Shown one piece after another: positions 15,493-24,900 of a stretch of 49,866 bases of DNA. Source of the stretch: Pandoraea terrae. Lineage in GTDB: Bacteria; Pseudomonadota; Gammaproteobacteria; Burkholderiales; Burkholderiaceae. The number at the start of each line of letters is the position of its first letter. Position 1 is the stretch's first letter. Location of the stretch: contig NZ_CABPRZ010000036.1 of assembly GCF_902459695.1 (NCBI RefSeq), positions 1-49,866 of the forward strand, given 5' to 3'. Position numbers and translations under genes: made by a program. The notes beneath the pieces are model-generated. The model had not been told where the DNA came from and ran no database searches. It saw nothing but the letters and a program-made list of their open reading frames with translations.

Positions 15493-16713
15493 CTATTCAA
15501 TCGGCAGCGCAGCGGGGAGTAACAAGATCGTCGTGAATCCCGCGAGCGGCGGCGACAGCCAGCGACGCGCCCGCGATTGCCCGAACGAGCGCACCCGCCC
15601 TTCGGCCTCCAACTCGCCGAGCGCGCGCTGCACCGTGCGCTGGCTCGCCCCCAGGGCCAACGCCAGCGCCGAGGTCGACCACGGTGCGCCGTCGGACAGC
15701 AGCGCCACCAGCGAGGCCCGATCGCCGTCGATGGGCGGTTCCAGCACTGCGACGGAGTGTCCCTCCTGCGGCCGGATCACGAAGCCGCGCGCGGTCGCCT
15801 CGATGCTCGCCAGGCCCTTGACGAGCGCCCGCAGGCGGCCGATCTCGACCCGTAGTCGTGCCCGGTGCGTCTCGTCGGGGCGGCGGGTGTGGAAGGCGGC
15901 GGCGATCAGGGTTTCGCGATCGACGTCGCCAGGCCATGCCTCGGCCAGCGCACGCGCCAGCGTGAACAGCACCGGCCGTCGCGCCAACGGCCGCCACGCG
16001 TCACCTGCACCCAGCCCGCGGCGGCAGGCATCGATCACCAGCGTCTCGGAAGCCAGCAGGCCGGCGACCTCGTCGAGGCGCAACGCCTGCTCACCGCAGG
16101 CAGAACGGCGCCGCGCGGCGGGACGCTCGAATTCCGCCCGTGCCTCCTTCACTTCGGCCCGCAGCGCCGGCACGCGGGCGCGCTCGGCCGCTTCATGTGC
16201 ACGGGCCAGCGCCGCCTGCGCCGGGCCGATCTGCAGCGAGCGCAACGCCAGCTCAGCCGCCGTCAGTTCGGCCACTGCCGTCAGCGACGGCGGCAGGCCA
16301 CGCGTGTCGACGCGCGCCAGCGCGGCCGCGGCCTCGTCAAGGCGGCCGAGCAGCAGGAGCCGGCGCGCCACGATCAGCCGCGCCTGCAAGGCGTTGGCGT
16401 TATCGGCGCGCGCCTCGAGCGTGGCCGCCGCCGATGCCAGCGAACGCGGCGAGCCGCCGAGATCGCGCATGGCCAGCGCCACCTCAGCTTCGGCGACAAC
16501 GCAACGGGCGCGCGCCAGTTCCTCATGAGCACCAAAGCCGCGCGCCGCTCGCTTCAGCAGTTCTCGGGCGCGTGAATGCTCGCCCAGCTGGGCCATGGCA
16601 ATGCCGCGCAGGGCCAGCGCCGGCGGGTCGTCGCGCAGGGCGACCCGCTTGAGGGCGCCGAGCGCGTCGCCAGCGGCCAGGGCGCGCGCGGAGGCGGCGA
16701 TCAGGGAGTCCAT
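15493..16713 (-). CDS. Regulator with TPR-like repeats and winged HTH
   Basis: This 406-residue protein has an alanine-rich helical N-terminal half with TPR-like repeats (about 1-190, for example ARELLKRAARGFGAHEELAR). A central winged-helix region of the SARP/OmpR type follows (about 235-320, DRETLIAAAFHTRRPDETHR). The C-terminal HTH is at about 340-385 (STSALALALGASQRTVQRAL). It heads the operon with the propeller and DUF899 genes and probably regulates it. GC content is very high even for this region. Effector unknown. Confidence 0.75.
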   Translation of the reverse strand: MDSLIAASARALAAGDALGALKRVALRDDPPALALRGIAMAQLGEHSRARELLKRAARGFGAHEELARARCVVAEAEVALAMRDLGGSPRSLASAAATLEARADNANALQARLIVARRLLLLGRLDEAAAALARVDTRGLPPSLTAVAELTAAELALRSLQIGPAQAALARAHEAAERARVPALRAEVKEARAEFERPAARRRSACGEQALRLDEVAGLLASETLVIDACRRGLGAGDAWRPLARRPVLFTLARALAEAWPGDVDRETLIAAAFHTRRPDETHRARLRVEIGRLRALVKGLASIEATARGFVIRPQEGHSVAVLEPPIDGDRASLVALLSDGAPWSTSALALALGASQRTVQRALGELEAEGRVRSFGQSRARRWLSPPLAGFTTILLLPAALPIE

Positions 16714-16806
16714 GACGGGATGTTACCCCGGCGCGCCGATGTCGCGCCGCGCTTGTGACTTCCGGGGCGCAGGCCTGCGCGGCCGGCAATCGAAGTGTGC
16801 GGGCAG

Positions 16807-17359
16807 CTATGTATTTGCTACCAGCAGTTCCTCTGCATTGTTTGGCGGGCGCAGATCATCTGTCCTGCCCGCGAAGTAGCGCCGGGCAAGATCGGCCGCC
16901 GTGACGTGCCGTACTTCTCTAAAGCCGGCTTCGTGGGCCAGCGCCAGGATCTCCGGCGGGGTGAAGAATCAGGCGCCGACGCTTCCATGCCTGAGGACCT
17001 GGCTGATCGACCTCGAACACCCTGAGGTGGGACGCGATCTCCGGCCTCCGCTGCGCAAAGCTGTCAAGGCCGGCGCCGAGGATGACATACTGATCGAGCC
17101 CGCGGCTGGCCTGTTCCACGACCAGATCCTCGATGAAGCGGGCACGCGCCACGATTGAGGCGCGGAAGGGACGCGTGAATTGCGGGTCCATATCCCCGCG
17201 GCGGCGCCAGTCCGTGTCCGGGGCAAGCAGCTTAAGGCCGATTTCGTCTTCAAGCACACGCGGCGGAGGGTCGGCCTCGACATGCAGAGCGCGCCACAAG
17301 GCGACTCGCGCTGCTGTGCTGTCCGGCGCTACATCTTGCTCGTCGTTCATGACTTCCAT
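16807..17359 (-). pseudogene. SAM-dependent methyltransferase (TIGR00027/PPM1-like), internally deleted
   Basis: The N-terminal part (from 17359) reads TAARVALWRALHVEADPPPR, continuing to YVILGAGLDSFAQR and VFEVDQPGPQAWK, which is the first half of this methyltransferase family including the SAM-binding GAGLDS motif. After about residue 130 the frame shifts directly into the family's C-terminus, read in another frame: FTPPEILALAHEAGFREVRH to LRPPNNAEELLVANT and a stop at 16807. About 100 residues in the middle are missing. The gene is therefore inactivated by deletion plus frameshift at about 16970. Confidence 0.8.
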
Positions 17360-17399
17360 CCTGTTGGTTCGGGACGAGGGACGCGGCACCCCGCCTATC

Positions 17400-17774
17400 C
17401 TACTTCACCCGGAACGCGTAGCCGCCCTGCGTGCGATGCCCGTCATGTGCGACGGCGACCCATCGAACGCGGTAGGCGCCGGGAGGTAACACGGGCACTC
17501 CCAGCAACATGACTTTCTGATTTGCCGGGCTCACCTGGGACTTCGAGACGTTGACCCGGTGCCCAGCGCTGTCGGTAACACTCAGCGAACTGAAAGCCGG
17601 CTCCAGCGCGTCGTCGAATTCAATACGAATCTCGGTGGGTGGCGCGGTCAGTTCGGCGCCGGCCGTTGGCGTTTGATGTACCGGAGCGGCGTGCGCCCAA
17701 GCCGCTCCCCCTTCGAGCAGGATGACCACGCTCACCAAGCCGCGCAGCAAGCCTTGCCGAATATGTGCACTCAT
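17400..17774 (-). CDS. CopC-domain periplasmic copper-binding protein
   Basis: This 124-residue protein has a signal peptide (cleavage after AWA, about residue 27) directly followed by the mature N-terminal His of the CopC family (AWA/HAAPV). A beta-sandwich follows, with typical segments PPTEIRIEFDDALEPAFSSL and VLPPGAYRVRWVAVAHDGH near the C-terminus, where the second His site lies. CopC proteins bind copper in the periplasm, normally with CopD. No copD lies next to it here, so it is an orphan. Ribosome site is weak. Confidence 0.85.
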   Translation of the reverse strand: MSAHIRQGLLRGLVSVVILLEGGAAWAHAAPVHQTPTAGAELTAPPTEIRIEFDDALEPAFSSLSVTDSAGHRVNVSKSQVSPANQKVMLLGVPVLPPGAYRVRWVAVAHDGHRTQGGYAFRVK

Positions 17775-17828
17775 TGAAATTAAACGCCCTCTCAGAAAAT
17801 GGGTTTTCCGATCGATCCCGGAAACAGA

Positions 17829-18647
17829 TCATCCGATATACGCCGACTTCTGTACAGTGGCCGCGTCGGCTGCGAACGCGCCATAGACTTCGGAGATAGA
17901 CGGATTGCGCCGCAGCGTCTGGCCGCCGCTCACATGGATAACCTGCCCCGTCACAAAGCTCGATTCATCGCTCGCCAGCCAGAGCGCGGCGTCTGCAACG
18001 TCGGCCGAAACGCCACTGCGCCCGAGCGGTATCTCGCGGCGATAGAGCTCGGCGACAGCAGGCTTCGCCAGCCCGCCGCCCGACATCGGCGCATCGGCCA
18101 CGCCACCCGGCGCGATCGAATTGGCGCGGATTCGATGATGACCGAACTCGTGGGCGATGCAGCGAATGACATGATCGATGCCCGCCTTGGTTCCCATATA
18201 GGCAGCATGGTGATCGAACATGATCGTGGCGGTGACCGAAGAAACCTGAATGATCGAACCGCCCGACGTCATGGCCCGCAGCAGTGCCTGAAAGTATTGG
18301 AACGGCCCGGTGAACTGGAGCGCGTTCATCATGTCCAGATCCTCGCGGCTGTGCTCCAGAAACGGCTTCAGCAGCCCCCAGCCCGTGGCATTCACACCGA
18401 TGTCGAGCCCACCAAGACGCTTCTCGCTTTCCGCAACCAATTGATTAATTTCGGATTGCGATGTAATGTCGCAAGCGAGCCATTCGGCGCCGAGGGCCGC
18501 GGCCACCGTCGACACCGCATCAGCGCGGCGCCCCGACACGAGCACGCGCGCACCATGCTCGACGTAACGTCGGGCGATCGCTTCGCCGATATTGCCGGGC
18601 GCCACCCCAAGCACCAACGCCGATTTGCCTTTCAGTCGATCTGTCAT
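17829..18647 (-). CDS. SDR-family oxidoreductase
   Basis: This 272-residue short-chain dehydrogenase has a slightly unusual cofactor loop (LGVAPGNIGEAIA), an NATG segment in place of NNAG, a Ser in the IIQVSSVTA strand and the catalytic YMGTK. The C-terminus has the usual substrate loop and LASDESSFVTGQVIHVSGG. It forms an operon with the VOC gene (stop 7 bp before this start; GAGGATCGA precedes the ATG). The substrate is unknown. Its nearness to the catabolic region suggests an alcohol or ketone intermediate. Confidence 0.85.
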   Translation of the reverse strand: MTDRLKGKSALVLGVAPGNIGEAIARRYVEHGARVLVSGRRADAVSTVAAALGAEWLACDITSQSEINQLVAESEKRLGGLDIGVNATGWGLLKPFLEHSREDLDMMNALQFTGPFQYFQALLRAMTSGGSIIQVSSVTATIMFDHHAAYMGTKAGIDHVIRCIAHEFGHHRIRANSIAPGGVADAPMSGGGLAKPAVAELYRREIPLGRSGVSADVADAALWLASDESSFVTGQVIHVSGGQTLRRNPSISEVYGAFAADAATVQKSAYIG

Positions 18648-18654
18648 TCGATCC

Positions 18655-19182
18655 TCACGCAGCAATATTGATGGTTTGAACCGGATTTGCGCCGTCCCAG
18701 ACTCTGGTCGCGGCGATTCCCTCCCGGATCATGTCGCGCATCCCCGCACCCTGGATGAATTCAAACAGGACGCCCGGCTCGCCTACCGACTCCAGATAGG
18801 CAACCCGCGTCGCGGGGTTCGACGCTTCGAAAGCGACCGTCATTCCATTGGCGGTGACGCGCGCGACGGCGGCATCGAGATCATCGACGACCCATGCGAC
18901 ATGATGGGCGCCCAGAATCGGTTTCCCCGTCGCATCGCGATACGGCGAAGGCGCGTCGTTGGTCACCTTGATCAACTCGATCTGGATATCGCCCTGATAA
19001 GCAAGCGCCACATCCATTGTTACAGTGCCTGGCTGCCCGCGATATCGTCCCTCAAGGCTGACGTTCCGGAAAACTGTCCAAGGCCCCACGCCCATATGCT
19101 TGAGCCAGCGCCCGATGCTTTCCTCCAGATCGTCCACGAGATAGCCGATCTGATCGATCGGCCCGAACAATGCCTTGGTCAT
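18655..19182 (-). CDS. VOC/glyoxalase superfamily protein
   Basis: This 175-residue protein has two beta-alpha-beta-beta-beta modules (about 5-75 and 95-160), with the metal-site type segments QIGYLVDDLEESI, AHHVAWVVDDLDAAVARV and VLFEFIQG. This matches VOC enzymes such as methylmalonyl-CoA epimerase-like or glyoxalase-like proteins. The ATG at 19182 has GGGAGC upstream. First gene of the SDR operon, read from the divergent promoter region that contains the inverted repeat at 19328. Reaction not identifiable. Confidence 0.8.
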   Translation of the reverse strand: MTKALFGPIDQIGYLVDDLEESIGRWLKHMGVGPWTVFRNVSLEGRYRGQPGTVTMDVALAYQGDIQIELIKVTNDAPSPYRDATGKPILGAHHVAWVVDDLDAAVARVTANGMTVAFEASNPATRVAYLESVGEPGVLFEFIQGAGMRDMIREGIAATRVWDGANPVQTINIAA

Positions 19183-19327
19183 GATGCTCCCTTCATTGAA
19201 TGTGTCGGCCGCGTGGCGACCTGCCCCGCCGGCAAAAATCAGGGGCCGATAATCTGTACTGCGACAGTGTCTTCCACGACGCAGACAAATGTCATCGCCG
19301 GCCCGATGGTCGAACCAGGACGTCACT

Positions 19328-19368
19328 ATGACACAAAAATAAAAAATGTGTCATGATGAGACACAAAA
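19328..19368. promoter_or_regulatory. Inverted-repeat operator in the divergent promoter
   Basis: Perfect 8-bp arms ATGACACA (19328-19335) and TGTGTCAT (19347-19354) surround an A-rich spacer. A third half-site GAGACACAAAA follows at about 19358. The site lies between the minus VOC-SDR operon and the plus NTF2-OYE operon, so one regulator could control both. No regulator gene is adjacent. Confidence 0.55.
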
Positions 19369-19427
19369 CTTGGGGGCGTCTTCCGCGGTACGTCCCGATA
19401 AATTTCAAACTAACGGAGACACGCACC

Positions 19428-19889
19428 ATGTTCACCCCAGAATCGATCGAGGCGGCACGCCGCCACGTAGAAGCCGAGGTTACTGGCGACTTGGCGACCA
19501 CGCTGGCGACCTTCGAGACCGAACCGGTTTTCGAGCTCTATCCCGTGGGCCTGCGTATGACCGGACTGGATGCCACGCGCCGCTACTATCGTCATTTCTT
19601 CGACCATGTCGCGCCCCGCTTTGATGGATCGCGTACCGCCAGTCATGGCGAGTGGCTCGGCGAAACGGGGCTGGTGCAGGAATACGCCATCACGTATCGC
19701 TATCCCGACGGCCAGCAGAAGCAATTCCGCGTCATCGGCATTCTCAAATTCGGTGAGCACGGCCTGACGGGTGAGCGAATCTATGCAGACGAGGCGCTGT
19801 TGAGAATGATGTTTGCGCCCGTCTGGGACGAGCTCGAGGTCATCGCCCCCGATGCCAATCAAGATGCGCGCACGGGAGCGAGCCGATGA
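19428..19889 (+). CDS. SnoaL/NTF2-like protein
   Basis: This 153-residue protein has the cone-shaped NTF2/SnoaL fold pattern: N-terminal helices (IEAARRHVEAEVTGDLATTL), a central FELYPVGLRMTGLDA strand, YYRHFFDHVAPRFD, and C-terminal strands ending in ADEALLRMMF. Members are isomerases, cyclases, hydratases or binding proteins. The ATG at 19428 has GGAG upstream. Its stop overlaps the next ATG (ATGA), so it is translationally coupled to the OYE-family reductase and may act on the same compound. Confidence 0.75.
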   Translation: MFTPESIEAARRHVEAEVTGDLATTLATFETEPVFELYPVGLRMTGLDATRRYYRHFFDHVAPRFDGSRTASHGEWLGETGLVQEYAITYRYPDGQQKQFRVIGILKFGEHGLTGERIYADEALLRMMFAPVWDELEVIAPDANQDARTGASR

Positions 19890-22030
19890 ACCGCACGTCC
19901 TATTCCCACCTGCTCGCCCCGGGCCGAATCGGCACGATGACGTTGCGCAATCGAATTGCCGTCACCGCGATGGGCGCGAGCCTTGCGGAGCCGGACGGCC
20001 ACTGCGGCGAGCGCATCGTGCGCTATCACGAAGCGCAGGCGCAAGGGGGTGTAGCCTTGATCATCACCGGGGTCGCTGGCGTGGCGTGGCCGGCCGGTGC
20101 CAATCAGATCAACCAGATCGCGATTTCGGATGACCGCTTTCTTCCCGGCCTGACGGCGCTGACGGACGCCGTTCACGCACACGGGGCGAAGATTGCTGCG
20201 CAATTGCATCACGGCGGGTTGGTCGGCATGGAAGACATGCTGGCAGGACGCCCCATATGGGGGCCGTCACTGCCCGACATGCCCACTGGCGACTTCACGG
20301 AAGCTTTCCTGCTCGAAGAGTTGGCCGAGGCGCCATTCAGCCGCATCGCCAATGTGACCGTCCATGTCATGACGCGGGCCGACATCGACACATTGATCTC
20401 GCAATTTGCCGCTGCCGCGGGCCGGGCGAAGCGAGCCGGCTTCGACGGCGTCGAAATCCATGGTGGGCACGGTTACCTCCTGTCGTCGTTCATATCGCCC
20501 AAAAGCAACAAGCGCACCGACGAGTACGGCGGCCCGTTGGAAAATCGTGTCCGCCTGCTGATCGAGGTGATCGAGGCAGTGCGCGCCGAAGTCGGCCCCG
20601 ACTACCCCGTATGGTGCAAAATCGATTCGCGCGAGGAAGGCAAGCCTGGCGGCATCACTATCGACGATGCAGTACGCACTGCACAGTTCGTCGAGGCCGC
20701 AGGCGCCGATGCGATCACGGTGACTGCTTATCATGACGCGGGACAACCGAAGCTGCATTCGGGGTCCCATACCCCTCACGAGCCCGGGCTCAACATTCCC
20801 TTTGCGGCGCGGATCAAGGCGGCGGTTGGCATTCCGGTCATCGCCTCGGGCCGGATCGAACCCGAACTGGCCGATGCCAGGATTGCCGAAGGGGAGATCG
20901 ATTTCGTCGCGATGGGACGCAAGCTGCTTGCCGACCCTCAGCTTCCGCGCAAGCTCATCGAAGGTCGGCCCGACGATGTCCTGCCGTGCATCTACTGCTA
21001 TACATGCATCAGCGCAATCTACCTCGGCAAACCGCTGCGCTGCGCCGTCAACCCGGAAACCGGCTTCGAATACCTTCGCCCGACATTGCCGAGCGGCGGC
21101 AAGCGGGTCGTGGTGGTCGGCGGCGGTCCGGGCGGCATGGAGTCGGCGCGACGTCTGGCGGCTGACGGACATCAGGTGACGCTGCTGGAACAGGGGAAGC
21201 AACTCGGCGGCACCCTGCGCTTCGCCGCACTGGCCTACCCAGCCAATGAGCGACTGCTTGACTGGCTGCGGCGTCAGGTCGAATCCGCACGCATCGACGT
21301 GCGTCTGCACACGAAGGCGACGCCGGAACTGCTGCATACGCTGGCCCCTGACGCTGTGGTGGTTGCCACAGGCGCAAAGCGCAGCCTGCCCCCCATTCCA
21401 GGCCATGACCTGCCACATGTGATGAGCGGCGACGACCTGCGCAGCCTGATGCTCGGTGAAAACTCGCAGCAACTGGCGCACAAGGTTGGCTGGGTGACGC
21501 GCACGGCGTCGAAGCTCGGCGCCGCGACGGGCCTGACGGCCAATCTCGATTTCGTTCGCCAGGCCACGCGGCGTTGGATGCCGCTCGGCAAGCACGTCGT
21601 GATCATCGGCGGCGAATTGGTCGGCCTCGAGCTGGCCGAGTTCCTGTCCGAACGCGAGCGGGTTGTGACGATCGTTGACGAGGACCCGCGGTTTGGCGCC
21701 GGGCTGACGATCGTCCGGCGCATGCGATTGCTCGCAGAGTTGAAGGAGCACGGCATTAAAATGCAACCCGAATCATCAGACATTCGAATAGAAACTGACA
21801 AGGTGCATTTTACCGATCATCAAGGCAAGGCCCAGGCGATTGACGCCGATCACGTTATCGTCGCAAAGGGCGCTACCGGTGACCTTGCCCTCGCGAATCA
21901 GCTGCGGGCCGAGGGTTTTCGGATCTACGAAGTCGGCGATTGCACCGGCGTTGGCTATATCGAGGGGGCCATGCGCGGCGCAGCCCGCGCGGCGTCGGAG
22001 ATTTCGGATGTCCGCAGGCTGGATCATTAA
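19886..22030 (+). CDS. OYE-family NADH:flavin oxidoreductase with Fe-S and FAD/NAD domains
   Basis: This 714-residue protein has the architecture of 2,4-dienoyl-CoA reductase, trimethylamine dehydrogenase and the bile-acid enzyme BaiCD. An FMN TIM barrel comes first (about 1-375, with EIHGGHGYLLSSFISPKSNK). A 4Fe-4S cysteine cluster follows (CIYCYTC and a fourth Cys in LRCAVNP, about 371-393), then a Rossmann dinucleotide module starting VVVVGGGPGGMESARRL (about 408) and a second one near residue 570. Such enzymes reduce enoyl or dienone C=C bonds with NADH. In this neighbourhood a ring-ketone or enoyl-CoA substrate is plausible, but the exact one is unknown. Confidence 0.85.
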   Translation: MNRTSYSHLLAPGRIGTMTLRNRIAVTAMGASLAEPDGHCGERIVRYHEAQAQGGVALIITGVAGVAWPAGANQINQIAISDDRFLPGLTALTDAVHAHGAKIAAQLHHGGLVGMEDMLAGRPIWGPSLPDMPTGDFTEAFLLEELAEAPFSRIANVTVHVMTRADIDTLISQFAAAAGRAKRAGFDGVEIHGGHGYLLSSFISPKSNKRTDEYGGPLENRVRLLIEVIEAVRAEVGPDYPVWCKIDSREEGKPGGITIDDAVRTAQFVEAAGADAITVTAYHDAGQPKLHSGSHTPHEPGLNIPFAARIKAAVGIPVIASGRIEPELADARIAEGEIDFVAMGRKLLADPQLPRKLIEGRPDDVLPCIYCYTCISAIYLGKPLRCAVNPETGFEYLRPTLPSGGKRVVVVGGGPGGMESARRLAADGHQVTLLEQGKQLGGTLRFAALAYPANERLLDWLRRQVESARIDVRLHTKATPELLHTLAPDAVVVATGAKRSLPPIPGHDLPHVMSGDDLRSLMLGENSQQLAHKVGWVTRTASKLGAATGLTANLDFVRQATRRWMPLGKHVVIIGGELVGLELAEFLSERERVVTIVDEDPRFGAGLTIVRRMRLLAELKEHGIKMQPESSDIRIETDKVHFTDHQGKAQAIDADHVIVAKGATGDLALANQLRAEGFRIYEVGDCTGVGYIEGAMRGAARAASEISDVRRLDH

Positions 22031-22114
22031 AACGTTGATGCGAAAGCCCGGCGCAGTTGACGTGCGAATCGTGCGGCGGCCACGCGCGAAACGCGTCGCC
22101 GCCGTGCAATGCGT

Positions 22115-24748
22115 CTACTTCGTCTCGATACGCAGCATCTCGGTGGACTTCGTTGCGCGATTCACGTCGCCCGCGTCATGCCGCAGCGGCTTGCGGCCGA
22201 ACGACGTGTAGAGCGCGACCTGATCGGCGTAGTGCGGCGAGGGTGTGCCGTCCGGCGCGATAAAGCCGCTCTGCCCCGGCGCAACCACGTCGTAAGCCGT
22301 GACCTTGCCCGACGCGCCTGGCGCCCCGAAGATAATCAGATCGTTCTCCGTGCCGCGGTTCATATACACCGGCGTGCGCACCGCCTCGGCGGCGTTCGCC
22401 TGCGGCACGCCGAAAAAGTTGTTCGCACGGAACGTCAGCGGCACCGTCGGCGCCCGCCATGCCGACGGATCGTCGCCGAGCTTCGTCTTGAGCGCCGCCG
22501 CCGCATCGCCAAGCGCCGCCAGAATCACCTCATCGTGCGGCTTGCCTGCGAAAATGTCGAACGTCTGCGGCACGCCGGCCTTGTCGCCACGCAACGCCTC
22601 GTACAGTACCTTGCTGCCGTTGCCGATGTTCGCGGAACCCGTCGGGCCGTCCTGCGGCGTGGCATAGCCACTTGCGAGGAACCATTTGTCATACGGCGCG
22701 GGCACGACTTCGCCCAGCGTACGCTTGAGCATCGCGCTCAACCAAGCATCCATGATGGCCGGCCCGGCGGTATCGTAGTGGCCGGTGTGCGTGTCGTCGC
22801 GGTTCAGGCCATCCCACGCTGCGAGCTGCAGCGCCAGCACGCGGCGCACGTCCGTTGTGGGCAGGCTGGCCGTCGCGTGTTCGATGAACGGCAGGAAGTG
22901 CCGGCGGTTGACGTCCACCGCGCTGGTCTCTTTCAGGATCTGCCACATCTCGTCAACGCCAAGCTTGTCGCGTGCCTTGAGACGTTCGTCGATCTCGGCC
23001 ACACGGTCCGCGCCGCCCCACAGGAACGCGAACAGATCGCTTGCCGGATAGCCCTTCTGCGGCGAATTGTTCCAGTTCGCGATCCAGCCCTGCTTCGGGT
23101 TGTAAACCTTCGGGTTGGTCGAAAAGGGCAGCAGCCCGCGCCAGTCCCACTCTCCCGTGCCCGGCACCGGCAGGCGCGGATCGTGGCCCGGGCGGCGATC
23201 CGGATACTTGCCGGTGTGAACGTAGCCGATATTGCCGTCGCGATCCGCGTAATACCAGTTGATGGTCAACGCATGGCGCGATGCGTCCGCCGTCCATGAC
23301 TTCCAGTCGTGCGCCTGCGCCTGGTGGGTCCACGCGAGCAGGGACTGCACTTCGAGGCCGTCCCACGCGCGGCCCTTGGCGTAGGCCACGTGGCGCGCGT
23401 CGTCGCGCTGCATCACGTTGCCGTGCACCGTGCGATAGACATCCAGCATGACCGGCGCGCCGTCCTTGACCTTGATGATCTCGACACGCTTTTCCATGTC
23501 GCGCCATTGGCCATTGTGGAAGTAGCGGTTCGGATTGGCCGGATCGACTTTCTCCGCAAACATGTCGATGTCATCGCCGAAGCCGGCCGTCGAGCCCCAT
23601 GAAATCTTGCCGTTGTGGCCGAACAGGATGCACGGATAACCGAACGGCGTGTTGCCGACGAGATCAAAGCCCGCGCCATGCAGCCCGATACCGTATGTAT
23701 AGGCGGGCGCGAACCAGCCGAACTGCGGACCGTTGAGCATGATGGCCTTCGCATCGAGCGCCTTCGATTTGCCAACGATCCACATATTGCTCGTGGTCGG
23801 GAAACCGGCCGGCCCGGGTTGGCCGAACTGCGCGAACTGGGCAAGCATCGTCGCGGCATTATCCGCAGGCGCTTCGTGCAGCAAGGCGCCGTCGCTGCCG
23901 CGCGCCAGACGCGCGAGCATCGGCGCCGGGCCATCGTAACGCGGCAGAATTTGTGCGGACGACGACGACGTCACGCCCGGTTGCGGCCCGACCTTGACGG
24001 CGTAGCTGCCTTCGCTCGCGGGCACCGTCGTCGGTGCGTCGGGATTGACGAGCCATTTGAGTTCGTTGAACAGCGCCATGCCCTTGTCCGCGCCGTACTT
24101 GTCCTTGAGCGCAGTGACAAGCGCAAGGTTGTCCAACTCGCTCGTGGCGTCGGAGAAGCGGTTCGCCATCGTGCCGACGAAGACCATCGCGACATCGAAG
24201 GCATCCCAGTTCGACGGCTGGAAGCCGAAGTCGGTGAATTGTTTTGGCAGTTTCGATCCGGGTTGCGCGCGCACCTGTGCGATCCATGCGTTCATGCCCG
24301 CGGCGTAGCCTTCGAGAATGTCGCGTTCGCGCTGCGGCAACGCGCTGAGCTGCCGCTCGATGGACGCCGGCCAGTAATTCGCCCGGATCGACTTGTCGAA
24401 ATCGACGAACTTGCCACCGAGCACCTCGGCCACCGTGCCTTGGGTGCTGCGCTTGGCCATCTCCATCTGGAACAAGCGGTCCTGCGCGATCGCATAACCG
24501 TAGCCATAGAACAGGCCGTAAACGGTGTTTGCGTAGATATGCGGTACGCCGTATTCGTCGCGCTTGATCGTGACGCCCTGCGTCGCCGGGGCTGCGGCGG
24601 CGGCCGGCGTGGCGGGCGCCGCGGTTCGTGCCATCGCCGGGGATGCCGCGCCAAGCGAGGCCGCGATGAGCGTAAGCGCCAGCACCGGCACACTCAGGCG
24701 CCGGGCGAAGCGTGGCAGGGTAATCGGTGCGTGGGGGCTCGTGTACAT
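22115..24748 (-). CDS. Penicillin G acylase precursor
   Basis: This 877-residue Ntn-hydrolase precursor is very close to E. coli penicillin G acylase (EC 3.5.1.11), which cleaves phenylacetyl amides in the periplasm. A signal peptide (to about residue 41) precedes the alpha chain and the spacer. The beta chain begins at Ser320 ([13 protein letters not shown]), the autocatalytic and catalytic Ser. Gln23 of the beta chain is kept in NGPQFGW, and the oxyanion Asn lies in [10 protein letters not shown] with the downstream Arg in [21 protein letters not shown] and [14 protein letters not shown] are family blocks. GGAGACAAG precedes the ATG. A palindromic operator lies just upstream. Natural substrates may be aryl-acetyl amides rather than penicillin. 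Confidence 0.92.
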   Translation of the reverse strand: MYTSPHAPITLPRFARRLSVPVLALTLIAASLGAASPAMARTAAPATPAAAAAPATQGVTIKRDEYGVPHIYANTVYGLFYGYGYAIAQDRLFQMEMAKRSTQGTVAEVLGGKFVDFDKSIRANYWPASIERQLSALPQRERDILEGYAAGMNAWIAQVRAQPGSKLPKQFTDFGFQPSNWDAFDVAMVFVGTMANRFSDATSELDNLALVTALKDKYGADKGMALFNELKWLVNPDAPTTVPASEGSYAVKVGPQPGVTSSSSAQILPRYDGPAPMLARLARGSDGALLHEAPADNAATMLAQFAQFGQPGPAGFPTTSNMWIVGKSKALDAKAIMLNGPQFGWFAPAYTYGIGLHGAGFDLVGNTPFGYPCILFGHNGKISWGSTAGFGDDIDMFAEKVDPANPNRYFHNGQWRDMEKRVEIIKVKDGAPVMLDVYRTVHGNVMQRDDARHVAYAKGRAWDGLEVQSLLAWTHQAQAHDWKSWTADASRHALTINWYYADRDGNIGYVHTGKYPDRRPGHDPRLPVPGTGEWDWRGLLPFSTNPKVYNPKQGWIANWNNSPQKGYPASDLFAFLWGGADRVAEIDERLKARDKLGVDEMWQILKETSAVDVNRRHFLPFIEHATASLPTTDVRRVLALQLAAWDGLNRDDTHTGHYDTAGPAIMDAWLSAMLKRTLGEVVPAPYDKWFLASGYATPQDGPTGSANIGNGSKVLYEALRGDKAGVPQTFDIFAGKPHDEVILAALGDAAAALKTKLGDDPSAWRAPTVPLTFRANNFFGVPQANAAEAVRTPVYMNRGTENDLIIFGAPGASGKVTAYDVVAPGQSGFIAPDGTPSPHYADQVALYTSFGRKPLRHDAGDVNRATKSTEMLRIETK

Positions 24749-24797
24749 CTTGTCTCCATATTCTTTTCTTGAGACAAAAAGATTAGCATGCTGTCGA

Positions 24798-24809
24798 CCG
24801 ACCGGTCGG
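24798..24809. promoter_or_regulatory. TetR-type palindrome upstream of the acylase
   Basis: The perfect 12-bp palindrome CCGACCGGTCGG sits 50 bp before the acylase ATG and resembles the ACCGACNNGTCGGT type of operator used by many TetR regulators. No TetR gene lies in the window. The remaining gap 24749-24900 shows nothing else. Confidence 0.5.
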
Positions 24810-24900
24810 CTTATGAATTACATGCACGTCGAAATGCGATTTTCGGGACACGCCGCCGAACCCCTGCCCCCTGCCCCGGCCCGCTGGCGCGACGTCGCCG

